Positions 20,718 through 29,783 of a stretch of DNA of 30,000 bases are shown here, piece by piece. The translations under genes were made by a program, and so were the position numbers. The first letter of the stretch is position 1. Every line of letters starts with the position of its first letter. This stretch comes from Prorocentrum cordatum. Taxonomy: Eukaryota; Sar; Dinophyceae; Prorocentrales; Prorocentraceae. The notes under the pieces were generated by a model, which did no database searches, had not been told where the DNA came from, and worked only from the letters and a program-made list of their open reading frames with translations. The stretch covers positions 133,348 to 163,347 of the forward strand of contig CAUYUJ010015288.1 in the NCBI GenBank assembly GCA_963575745.1. The letters are read 5' to 3'.

Positions 20718-21595
20718 AACATTATTTATTCTAAAGAATAATTATTGTTGGGCCCCCTGGTGCACGCCCCCCCTGCGCCGCCTAGGCCGCAGCTACATTT
20801 TCATCATTTTCGTGAGGAAGCCTCAGGTAAAACGATGTGATCAGATCCGGTTGTTTTGTTGTAATCCGTTTTCCCTTGCAAAAAACACTATAAAATGACA
20901 TTTCTTGTTCTAATATAATCAAATTTCAAGAATCCCTTGCAAAAAATAAGGTAAAGTGGACATTCGCGCGCGCAAGACGAAATCCTTCCAAAAGCTTAGT
21001 GTTCGGAGCGATTTTAACATAAAAACATCAAAAAACCAATGGTTTTTCAACAAAAAAATGTCAAAATCTCATCCCGCGCGCTCTTGCGGATTCGTAGGAA
21101 ACCCAACACTTTTTAAACATTTCTGTCAAACGGGCTTTTGCGAGCAACTTTTTCGAACTTCTGCGACATCGGTTGCGCACCTGCCAGGGCCATCATCCCT
21201 GTCAAATAATACCATGCGGGACACATTCGTTTTTTCTTCGCGCGCGCACGCCGAAGATGTTTGTACCATATGCATCATATGCAACAGATGTTCTGTGGAA
21301 GGCTTAACAACTTCTGTGGGTTAACAAGGCTTAACAACTTCTGTGGGTGTACGAACGTAGGCTTAACAACTTCTGTGGGTGTGTACTCCACGCCAGTGTA
21401 GTAGCCACGGTCGTCCGCAGGCCACGAAGTGAAGTGTCCGAACGTCATAGGGCGGGAAGCTGGGTGTGGGTGGTGGCGAAGAGTCGTGTGGATATTTGGT
21501 AGAGCTTGCACTGCCCCCCCACAAAGTGGGGGTATTGGCTGGCGTCGCATGAAAACCCTGGCACTGGTGAGAACACTGAGCGTTCGGGTAAAGTG

Positions 21596-21596
<1 letters not shown>
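20717..21596 (-). mobile_element. 763-bp-type element, copy A (880 bp, with extra internal segment)
   Basis: Boundaries are the (TTG)n tracts on both sides. The left ~537 bases differ from copy C at only about three positions. From ~21,254 the copy carries ~140 bases in place of ~28 in the others. This segment holds three copies of GGCTTAACAACTTCTGTGGG (21,301, 21,329 and 21,360). The right part is clearly more diverged than the left. Strand is given as minus because there the element would end AATAAA...GTTC(AAC)n, retroelement-like; this is inference. Confidence 0.85.
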
Positions 21597-21682
<86 letters not shown>

Positions 21683-21683
21683 G
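21597..21683 (+). repeat. (TTG)29 tract 2
   Basis: A perfect TTG tract of 87 bases, between copy A and the next module, which begins with ACGAAAGCACTC. Confidence 0.95.
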
Positions 21684-21745
21684 ACGAAAGCACTCACTGG
21701 CGCCCGGCCGACCCCCCCCCCCAGCAACAGCAACAGAGCAACACA
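21684..21745 (+). repeat. Module-edge sequence, inverted partner at about 24,050-24,118
   Basis: The text from GCACTCACTGGCGCC through a C10 run to CAACAGAGCAACAC matches, with changes, the reverse complement of 24,050-24,118. The two copies therefore bracket the ~2.4-kb composite module as imperfect terminal inverted repeats of ~65 bases. Confidence 0.7.
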
Positions 21746-21754
21746 GGAGAACCT

Positions 21755-22288
21755 CGAGAGCGTTTTGGGCTTCCTGGAGGGCCTCTACCGCCTCCTGGAG
21801 CGCCTCTAGGGCCTCCTGGGGAGCCTGTGGGACCTCCTGGCGAGTGTCTCGGGCTTCATGGAGAGCGTCTTGGGCCTCCTTGAGCGCGTCTTGGGCCTCC
21901 TGGAGCGCCTCTGTGGCCTCCTGGAGCGCGTCTTGGGCCTCCTGGAGCGACTCTGGGGCCTCTTGGAGAGCGTTTTGGGCTTCCTGGAACGCCTCTGGCG
22001 CCTCCTGGAGCGCCTCTGAGGCCTCCTGGGGAGTCTCTGGGGCCTCCTGGAGAGCGTCTTGGGCTTCCTGGCGAGCGTTTTGGGCCTCCTGGAGCGCGTC
22101 TTGGGCCTCCTGGAGCGCCTCTGAGGCCTCCTGGAGCGCCTCTGGGGCCTCCTGAGGAGCCTCTTGGGCCTCCCGGAGAGCGTCTTTGGCCTCCTGGAGA
22201 GCCTCTGGGGCCTCCTGGGGAACGTTTTGGGCCTCCTGGAACGCCTCTGGGGTTTCCTGGGGAACGTATTGGGCCTCCTGGAAAGCCT
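21755..22288 (+). repeat. 21-bp minisatellite (~25 units)
   Basis: Units follow GCCTCCTGGAGCGCCTCTG plus two bases. One frame reads a seven-residue repeat, ASWSASE/ASWSASG/ASWRASW. It resembles a regularised double unit of the ~10-11 bp CTTGGGG family (2 x 10.5). There is no stop in the frame between 21,844 and 22,155, but no gene context. Confidence 0.9.
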
Positions 22289-22329
22289 ACGATGACGACG
22301 ACGATGACGCTGATGATGATGGTGGTGAT

Positions 22330-22376
<47 letters not shown>

Positions 22377-22388
22377 TGATGATGATGC

Positions 22389-22421
<33 letters not shown>

Positions 22422-22486
22422 GGATGATGAGGATGATGAGGATGATGAGGATGATGAGGATGATGATGATGATGAGGATGAGGATG

Positions 22487-22517
<31 letters not shown>

Positions 22518-23162
22518 CGACGTGGATGTGGCTGGTGATGATGATGACGATGATGATGAGGTGGACGAGGATGGTGATGATGATGCCGATGACGATGATG
22601 ATGATGATGAAGATGAGGATGATGATCATGATAAGGATGATGATGAGGAGGATGACGTGGGTGTGGATGATGATGATGACGATGATGGTGATGATGATGG
22701 TGACGATGATGATGTGGACAAAGATGCGGATGATGATGACGATGATGAGGAGGAGGAGGAGGGACGAGAGTAGGAGGAGGAGGAGGAGGAGGAGGAGGAG
22801 GAGGAGGAGGAGGAGGGTGAGGAGAGGTTTATCCAGCTGCCTGCGGCCTGCCCCGCTGAGGATGATGAGGATGGTGATGATGATGAGGATGGTGAGGAAG
22901 ATGGTGAGGATGGTGATGATGATGACGATGATGGTGATGGTGATGATGATGATGGTGATGGTGGTGAGGACGATGATGACGATGACGATGACGTTGATGA
23001 TGATGTCGAGGATGACGATGATGAGGAAGATGCTGATGATGGTGATGATGGCGAGGATGATGACGACGATGATGACGATGATGAGGAAGATGCTGATGAT
23101 GATGACGATGACAATGACGACGACGATGACGATGATGATGATGGTGGTGATGATGATGATGA
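22289..23162 (+). repeat. GAT satellite 2, ~0.87 kb
   Basis: GAT with GAC, GAG and GGT variants. It is interrupted at about 22,752-22,860 by a GGA run and ~35 unique bases. A 31-base text starting GATGACGATGATGAGGAAGA occurs at 23,011 and again at 23,071, so a 60-base block was duplicated. Met/Asp-rich frames on plus and Ser-rich on minus are by-products. Confidence 0.9.
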
Positions 23163-23214
23163 CCGTTGGGATATCGTGGGATGTCTGTCGGCGGCGTGTT
23201 TGAGGCAGTTCGGA

Positions 23215-23900
23215 GGTCTCCTGGTAGGACTCCTACGAGGACTCCTACAAGGATTCCTACGAGGATTCCTAGTTGGACTACTGGGAGTCCTACGAGGATT
23301 CTTAGTAGGACTACTAGGACTCCTACGAGGACTCTTAGTAGGACTATCAGGACTCCTACGCGGATTCCTAGTAGGACTACTAGGACTCCTACGAGGATTC
23401 CTAGTAGGACTACTAGGACTCCTACGGCTCCTACGAGGATTCCTAGTAGGACTACTAGGACTCCTACGAGGATTCCTAGTAGCACTACTAGGACTCCTAC
23501 GAGGATTCCTAGTAGGACTACTAGGACTCCTACGAGGATTCTTAGTAGGACTACTAGGACTCCTAAGAGGACTCTTAGTAGGACTACTAGGACTCCTATG
23601 AGGATTCTTAGTAGGACTAGTAGGAATCCTACGAGGATTTTTAGTAGGACTACTAGGATTCCTGTGAGGATTCCTAGTAGGACTAGTAGGACTCCTACGA
23701 GGATTCTTAGTAGGACTAGTAGGACTCCTATGAGGATTCCTAGTAGGACTAGTAGGACTCCTACGAGGATTCCTAGTAGGACTAGTAGGACTCCTACGAG
23801 GATTCTTAGTAGGACTACTAGGATTCCTATGCGGATTCCTAGTAGGACTAGTAGGATTCCTACGAGGACTCCTAGGAGGACTGTTACGGGGACTCCTACG
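23215..23900 (+). repeat. 33-bp minisatellite (~20 units) with internal palindrome
   Basis: Each unit holds CCTAGTAGGACTACTAGG followed by ACTCCTACGAGGATT. The first part is an imperfect palindrome (CCTAGTAG/CTACTAGG). The 33-base period keeps frames open on both strands: TRIPSRTTRTP on plus and LLRGFLVGLLG in another plus frame; Val/Leu/Gly on minus. Early units (23,215-23,300) and late ones (23,860-23,900) are more diverged, as expected at array edges. Confidence 0.92.
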
Positions 23901-24189
23901 TCGAGAATATCATCCTTACGGTTGTCGCAGTATTCCGAACAGGTATAAGCGAAGATCGCTGCGGAAGCTCGGCTCCACGGAACGTCTTTGGATGTACTTG
24001 TTGGGAGCACTGCGACGACCGTAAGGGTTGAACCTCTTTTTTGTTTGTTTGTCGGGGTGTGTTGCTCTGTTGCCGTGTTGCTGGGGGGGGGGGTCGGCAA
24101 CAGTGCACCAGTGAGGGTTTTCGCCACCGGAGCCGAAACCGGGAGCTGGCACACTGGCTCCCAGTGCGCCAGTGTGTGTTTATGCCTTC
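23901..24189. other. Unique segment with inverted partner of 21,684-21,745
   Basis: 24,050-24,118 is the reverse-complement counterpart of the module edge at 21,684-21,745, including a G11 run. Downstream, ACTGGCTCCCAGTGCGCCAGT is a local inverted/repeated CAGT text. No gene is supported. Confidence 0.6.
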
Positions 24190-24272
<83 letters not shown>

Positions 24273-24273
24273 G
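24190..24273 (+). repeat. (TTG)28 tract 3
   Basis: A perfect TTG tract abutting the left end of copy B. Confidence 0.95.
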
Positions 24274-25034
24274 AACATTATGACTTCTAAAGAATAATTA
24301 TTGTTGGGACCCCTGGTGCGCGACCCCCCCGCCGCGCCTAGGCCGCAGCCTCATTTTCATCATTTTCGTGAGGAAGTCTCAGGCAAAACGGGTTGGTCCG
24401 GATCCGGTTGTGTTGTTACGATCGGTTTTCCCTTGCAAAAAATAAGCTAAAGTGGACATTTCTTGTTCTAACATAACCAAACTTCAAGAATCCCTTGCAA
24501 AAAATAAGGTAAAGTGGACATTCGCGCGCGCAAGACGAAATCCTTCCAAAACCTTAGTTTTCGTAGCGATTTTAACATAAAAACATCAAAAAACCAATGG
24601 TTTTTCAAAACAAAATTGTCAAAATTTCATCCCGCGCGCTCTTGCGGATTCGTAGGAAACCCAACACTTTTTAATCATTTCTGTCAAACGGGCTTTTGCG
24701 AGCAACTTTTTCGAACTTCTGCAACAACGGTTGCGCACCTGCCAGGGCCATCATCCCTGTCAAATAATACCATGCGGGACACATTCGTTTTTTCTTCGCG
24801 CGCGCACGCCGTCGTCGTCGGCCGCGGGGCCCTGAATAGTAGCCACGGTCGTCCGCATGCCACGAAGTGAAGTGTCCGAACGTCATAGGGCGGGAAGCTG
24901 GGTGTGGGTGGTGGCGAAGAGTCGTTTGGAAATTTGGTAGAGCTTGAACCGGCCCCCCCACAAAGTGGGGGTATTGCCCGCCTCCTATGAAAACCCTGGC
25001 ACTGGTGAGAACGGTGTGTCCCCACGTGCTAGTA

Positions 25035-25035
<1 letters not shown>
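24273..25035 (-). mobile_element. 763-bp element, copy B
   Basis: This copy has the same architecture as C and D. Its left third is the most diverged of the four (GAACATTATGACTTC start, several substitutions to ~24,620), while its right end, with CACGTGCTAGTAA before TTG, matches copy D. It preserves an internal ~31-base direct repeat (CCCTTGCAAAAAATAAG... at 24,430 and 24,492, 62 bases apart) whose first member is decayed in A, C and D. Minus-strand frame 24,671-25,453 ends at the same relative place (398 bases from the left end) as in C and D. Confidence 0.88.
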
Positions 25036-25103
<68 letters not shown>

Positions 25104-25243
25104 ATCGCTGCTGCTGCTGTTGCTATTGCTGTTGGTGTTACTGTTATTGTTGTTGTTGCTGTTGTTGTGGTCGTTGTCGTTGTTGTGGTTGCTGCTGTTT
25201 GTGTTGTTGTTGCTGTTGCTGTTGCTGTTGCTGTTGTTGTTGT

Positions 25244-25324
<81 letters not shown>

Positions 25325-25342
25325 CTTTGTTCTTGTTGTTGA
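25036..25342 (+). repeat. (TTG)n tract 4 with CTG/TCG variants
   Basis: Pure TTG to ~25,103, then a mixed TTG/CTG/GTC section with several TTGCTG hexamers, then TTG again, ending TTGTTGACGAGG. CAG-rich (poly-Gln) frames on the minus strand are by-products. Confidence 0.93.
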
Positions 25343-25454
25343 CGAGGACGGGTTCCCCGGGAGGAGTTCCGGGGGGTGTCGGAACTGCAGCCGCGCAACG
25401 CTCGAACGGGAGCTCCGTGGGGGGCGCAGCAGGGCGGAGGGAAACGCAACCAAC

Positions 25455-26600
25455 GGCGCAGCTGGACGCAGCTCTAGTAGGATTAAGTTGGAGCTGGACG
25501 CAGCTCTAGTAGGATTCTATTGGAGCTGGACGCAGGTCTAGTAGGATTCTAGTTGAGCTGGACGCAACTCCAGTAGGATTTTATTGGATCTGGACTATTT
25601 GAGCTGGACGCAGGTTTAGTAGGATTCTATTAGAGATGGACGACGCTCGAGTAGGATTCTATTACAGCTGGACAGAGCTCGCGTAGGATTCTAGTAGAGC
25701 TGGACGCAGCTCCTGGTCGGATTCTGTGAGAGCTGGACGCCGCTCTAATAGGATTCTGGTAGAACTGGGCGCAGCTCTGGTAGGATTCAATGAGAGTAGG
25801 ACGCAGCTCTAGTAGGATGCCGTCAGAGCAGGACGCATCTCTAGTAGGGTTCTAGTGGAGCAGGACGCAAGTCTAGGAGGATGCTATTAGAGCTGGACGC
25901 AGCTCTAGTATAATTTTCTACTAGAGCTGGACGCAGCTCTAGTAGGATTCTATTCGAGCCGGACGCAGGTCTAGTAGGATTCTATGTAGGATTCTATCAC
26001 AGCGGGACGCAGCTCTAGTAGGATTCTATTACATCTGGACGGAACTCTCGCAGGTTTCTATCAGAGCTGGACGCAGCTCTGGTCGGATTCTCTGAGAGCT
26101 GGACACATCTTTAGTAGGATTCGATTCGAGCAGGACACAACTCTAGAAGGATTCTAGTAGAGCTGGATGCAGCTCTAGAAAGATTCTAGTAGAGCTGGAC
26201 GCTGGAAGGATGCTATCAGAGCTGGACGCAGCTCTAGGAGGATTCTGTTAGAGCTGGACGCAGCTCTAGTAGGATCCTGTTGGAGCTGGACGCCAGCTCT
26301 AGTTGGTCTAATAGGATTCTATTAGAGCTGGACGGAGCTCTCGTCGGATTCTATTGGAGTTGGACTCAGGTCTAGTGGGATTCTATTAGTGGTGGGCGCA
26401 GCTCTCGTAGCATTAAATCTGGGCTGGACGCAGCTCCAGTAGGATACTAGTAGAGCTGGACGCAGTTCTTGTAGGATTCTATTCGAGCTGGACGCAACTT
26501 CATTCTATTGGAGCTGGACGCAGCGCTAGTACGATTGTATTGGACCTGGACGCAGTTGTAGTAGGATTCTAGTGGATCTGGACGCAGTTCTCATAACATT
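25455..26600 (+). repeat. 32-bp minisatellite with a hairpin in each unit (~35 units)
   Basis: The unit starts GAGCTGGACGCAGCTCTAGT and continues AGGATTCTATTA; starts at 25,491, 25,523 and 25,555 give exactly 32 bases. Each canonical unit contains AGAGCTG-GACG-CAGCTCT, a perfect 7-bp stem with a four-base loop. Units vary by substitution and small indels. 32 is not a multiple of three, so no long frame results. The AGTAGGATTC part recalls the 33-bp minisatellite at 23.2-23.9 kb. Confidence 0.93.
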
Positions 26601-26855
26601 CGGGTAGGTTTGCTGTAGGAGCTCGCATCGTTGGCGCGCACATACATGTTCTGCGGAGAGTTGAATTCAGAACTCGTATGGGAAATTCTTGGGGAATATT
26701 TGTTTCTTCGCTTGTGGTGGTGCTGGTTGCGCGGTTGCGGTTGCGACCCCCTCTTTCGCAACTGGGGAGCAGGGTGCCAGTAACCCGTCCTCGCCAGCAG
26801 GGGAGGCCGGGGATCTGGTACCCTGCCCCCAGGGTGCCAGAAACCCGTTCTCGCT
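26601..26855. other. Unique spacer with a duplicated 24-base text
   Basis: AGGGTGCCAGTAACCCGTCC and AGGGTGCCAGAAACCCGTTC occur at about 26,772 and 26,831. No gene is supported. Confidence 0.5.
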
Positions 26856-26936
26856 TTGTTGTAGTCGTTGCTGTTGTTGTTGTTGTTGTTGTTGCTGCTG
26901 CTGTTTTTGTTTATATCTTTGTTGTTGTTGCTGTAT

Positions 26937-27026
<90 letters not shown>

Positions 27027-27034
27027 TGTTGTTG
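26856..27034 (+). repeat. (TTG)n tract 5 with degenerate left part
   Basis: Imperfect TTG/CTG/TTT to ~26,936, then a nearly perfect TTG run to copy C, with one TTTTG slip near the end. Confidence 0.93.
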
Positions 27035-27796
27035 AACATTATTTATTCTAAAGAATAATTATTGTTGGGCCCCCTGGTGCGCGCCCCCCCTGCGCCGCCT
27101 AGGCCGCAGCTACATTTTCATCATTTTCGTGAGGAAGCCTCAGGTAAAACGATGTGATCCAGATCCGGTTGTTTTGTTGTAATCCGTTTTCCCTTGCAAA
27201 AAACACTATAAAATGACATTTCTTGTTCTAATATAATCAAATTTCAAGAATCCCTTGCAAAAAATAAGGTAAAGTGGACATTCGCGCGCGCAAGACGAAA
27301 TCCTTCCAAAAGCTTAGTGTTCGGAGCGATTTTAACATAAAAACATCAAAAAACCAATGGTTTTTCAACAAAAAAATGTCAAAATCTCATCCCGCGCGCT
27401 CTTGCGGATTCGTAGGAAACCCAACACTTTTTAAACATTTCTGTCAAACGGGCTTTTGCGAGCAACTTTTTCGAACTTCTGCGACAACGGTTGCGCACCT
27501 GCCAGGGCCATCATCCCTGTCAAATAATACCATGCGGGACACATTCGTTTTTTCTTCGCGCGCGCACGCCGTCGTCGTCGGCCGCGGGGCCCTGAATAGT
27601 AGCCACGGTCGTCCGCATGCCACGAAGTGAAGTGTCCGAACGTCATAGGGCGGGAAGCTGGGTGTGGGTGGTGGCGAAGAGTCGTTTGGAAATTTGGTAG
27701 AGCTTGAACCGGCCCCCCCACAAAGTGGGGGTATTGCCCGCCTCCTATGAAAACCCTGGCACTGGTGAGAACGGAGTGTCCCCAGTCTTAAATGTG

Positions 27797-27797
<1 letters not shown>
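27034..27797 (-). mobile_element. 763-bp element, copy C
   Basis: Intact copy, nearly identical to the left part of A and to D. The plus strand has a 118-codon frame (27,274-27,630, GTG start) and the minus strand a frame ending at 27,431 that reads RRRRRARAKKKRMCPAWYY-type basic text. Near the right end CCCCCAC-AAA-GTGGGGG forms a 7-bp stem. The left end has an AT-rich inverted repeat TTATTC-TAAA-GAATAA. Confidence 0.9.
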
Positions 27798-27831
<34 letters not shown>

Positions 27832-27845
27832 CGTCGTCGTCGTCG

Positions 27846-27898
<53 letters not shown>

Positions 27899-27899
27899 G
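27798..27899 (+). repeat. (TTG)n tract 6 with (TCG)5 interruption
   Basis: TTG throughout except TCG x5 at about 27,831-27,845. It joins copies C and D directly, so the repeat unit here is element plus TTG tract (~865 bases). Confidence 0.95.
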
Positions 27900-28660
27900 A
27901 ACATTATTTATTCTAAAGAATAATTATTGTTGGGCCCCCTGGTGCGCGCCCCCCCTGCGCCGCCTAGGCCGCAGCTACATTTTCATCATTTTCGTGAGGA
28001 AGCCTCAGAAAAGAGGGTGTGTACAGGATCCGGTTGTTTTGTTGTAATCCGCTTTCCCTTGCAAAAAACAATAGAAAATGACATTTCTTGTTCTAATATA
28101 ATCAAATTTCAAGAATCCCTTGCAAAAAATAAGGTAAAGTGGACATTCGCGCGCGCAAGACGAAATCCTTCCAAAACCTTAGTGTTCGCAGCGATTTTAA
28201 CATAAAAACATCAAAAAACCAATGGTTTTTCAACAAAAAATTGTCAAAATCTCATCCCGCGCGCTCTTGCGGATTCGTAGGAAACCCAACACTTTTTAAA
28301 CATTTCTGTCAAACGGGCTTTTGCGAGCAACTTTTTCGAACTTCTGCGACAACGGTTGCGCACCTGCCAGGGCCATCATCCCTGTCAAATAATACCATGC
28401 GGGACACATTCGTTTTTTCTTCGCGCGCGCACGCCGTCGTCGTCGGCCGCGGGGCCCTGAATAGTAGCCACGGTCGTCCGCATGCCACGAAGTGAAGTGT
28501 CCGAACGTCATAGGGCGGGAAGCTGGGTGTGGGTGGTGGCGAAGAGTCGTTTGGAAATTTGGTAGAGCTTGAACCGGCCCCCCCACAAAGTGGGGGTATT
28601 GCCCGCCTCCTATGAAAACCCTGGCACTGGTGAGAACGGAGTGTCCCCACGTGCTAGTAA
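27899..28660 (-). mobile_element. 763-bp element, copy D
   Basis: A tandem neighbour of copy C in the same orientation. Most of it is identical to C, with a changed patch at ~28,005-28,030 and the right-end text CACGTGCTAGTAA shared with copy B. The minus-strand frame (28,296-28,892) runs on through the TTG tract. The plus-strand 118-codon frame is kept at 28,139-28,495. Confidence 0.9.
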
Positions 28661-28795
28661 TTGTTGCTGTTGTTGTTGCTGTTGTTGGTTGTTGTTGTAG
28701 TTGTTGTAGTTGTTGTTGTTGTTGATGTTGTTGCTGTTGTTGCTGTTGCTGTTGCTGTTGTTGTTGTTGTGTGTTTGTTTTTACTGCTGTTGTTG
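28661..28795 (+). repeat. (TTG)n/(CTG) tract 7
   Basis: An interrupted TTG tract with CTG and TAG variants, ending TTGTTGAAGG, where the next module begins. Confidence 0.9.
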
Positions 28796-29783
28796 AAGGA
28801 TAAGTATTGAGAATTATTATTGTTGGACCCCCCAGGCGCTTTGGCGCTCTCGCTTCGGCGCCGGCTACATTTTCATTGAAAATGAGGCTCACGCTCGAGC
28901 GGTGTGGAGGGGCGCCGAAACCAGCCCCCCAACAACAACAACGCTCCCGATCGAGACTTCTTCCTTTTTTACTCAGGGCCGGTGCTCTTGCTCGCCGCCG
29001 AGAGCCGCCGTTCCAACAGAACCAGCGCTCCCGTTCGAGACTTCCTCCCTTTACTCAAGGCGGTGCTCCTCCCCGCCGCCGAAAACCGCCGTCCCGACCA
29101 AACCAGCGCTCCCGCTGGAGACTTCCTCCCGTTTTACGCTGGACTGGCGCCCTACACTCTTTTGAATTGGCGCCGCTCCCAGCAAGAGCAACGCTCCCGC
29201 TCGAGGCCTCCTCCCTTTTTCCTCAGGACGGTGCTTTTCCTCGCCGCCGACAGCCCCCTTTCCGACAAAACCGCGGCTCCCGCTCGAAGATTCCTCCCTT
29301 TTTATTCGAGGCGGTGTTCTTCCTCGCCGCCGACAACCGCCGTCCCAACAAAACCAGCGTTCCCGCTCAAGACTTCGTTTTGTTCTACGCTGGACTAGCG
29401 CCCTACTCTCTTCAGCATTGGCGCCGTTCCCAGCAACAACAGCGGCCCTGCTCAAGACTTCCTCCCTTTCTCTATTTAGGGCCAGGTCCTTGCCTCGCCG
29501 CCGACAGCCCCCATCCCCACCAAGGCAATCCTGTCGCTCGATACTTCCTTGTGCTTTACCCTTGGCTGGGGCTCCACTGGCGGTCTCGCATCGGCGCAGC
29601 AAGGCGCGGGCATGTGTTTTCGAGGCGGAATTCTTCGGAGGAGGTGTTTGCAAGACCTCATTGGGCGGGAGATCTGGGAATGGGAATAAGAGACCCCGCT
29701 GTAGAACAGAGGCCCCCATGATGGGGATGGTTATCATGATGGTCGCATGCTGTGTGTGGGAACATCGCGCATGAGGGTATAAT
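28795..29783. mobile_element. Module E: TTG-bounded unit with a distinct interior
   Basis: The left end GAAGGATAAG...AATTATTATTGTTGGACCCC...GGCTACATTTTCAT has the same order of features as the left end of A-D (GAA..., AATAATTATTGTTGGGCCCC, GCTACATTTTCAT) but is diverged. The right end ATAATGA before TTG resembles AAGTGA and AAATGTGA in A and C. The interior is unrelated and holds the 84-bp repeat array. It is probably a sister family sharing only its ends. Confidence 0.5.
28942..29560 (+). repeat. 84-bp repeat in three-unit higher-order array (~7.5 units)
   Basis: Units restart with CGCTCCCGNTCGAGACTTCC near 28,942, 29,026, 29,107, 29,192, 29,275, 29,358, 29,443 and 29,530 (81-87 apart). The third and sixth units share a variant tail (TACGCTGGACTNGCGCCCTA), giving a ~251-base higher-order period. 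84 and ~252 are multiples of three, so long Arg/Pro/Ser-rich frames stay open on both strands. Repeat coding for a structural protein cannot be excluded but nothing supports it. Confidence 0.85.

Noticed and set aside
20956-21324. 118-122 codon plus-strand frame in the 763-bp element as a real gene
   Set aside because: It begins with GTG (no ATG at that place), overlaps an equally open minus-strand frame and is interrupted in copy A. Kept only as a finding to test.
23215-23900. 33-bp repeats as a coding repeat protein (TRIPSRTTRTP)
   Set aside because: All frames on both strands are comparably open and no start, stop or non-repeat domain belongs to it.
25455-26600. 32-bp repeats with hairpins as a CRISPR array
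   Set aside because: Units are contiguous with no unique spacers, vary between copies and lie in eukaryote-like DNA with no cas genes.
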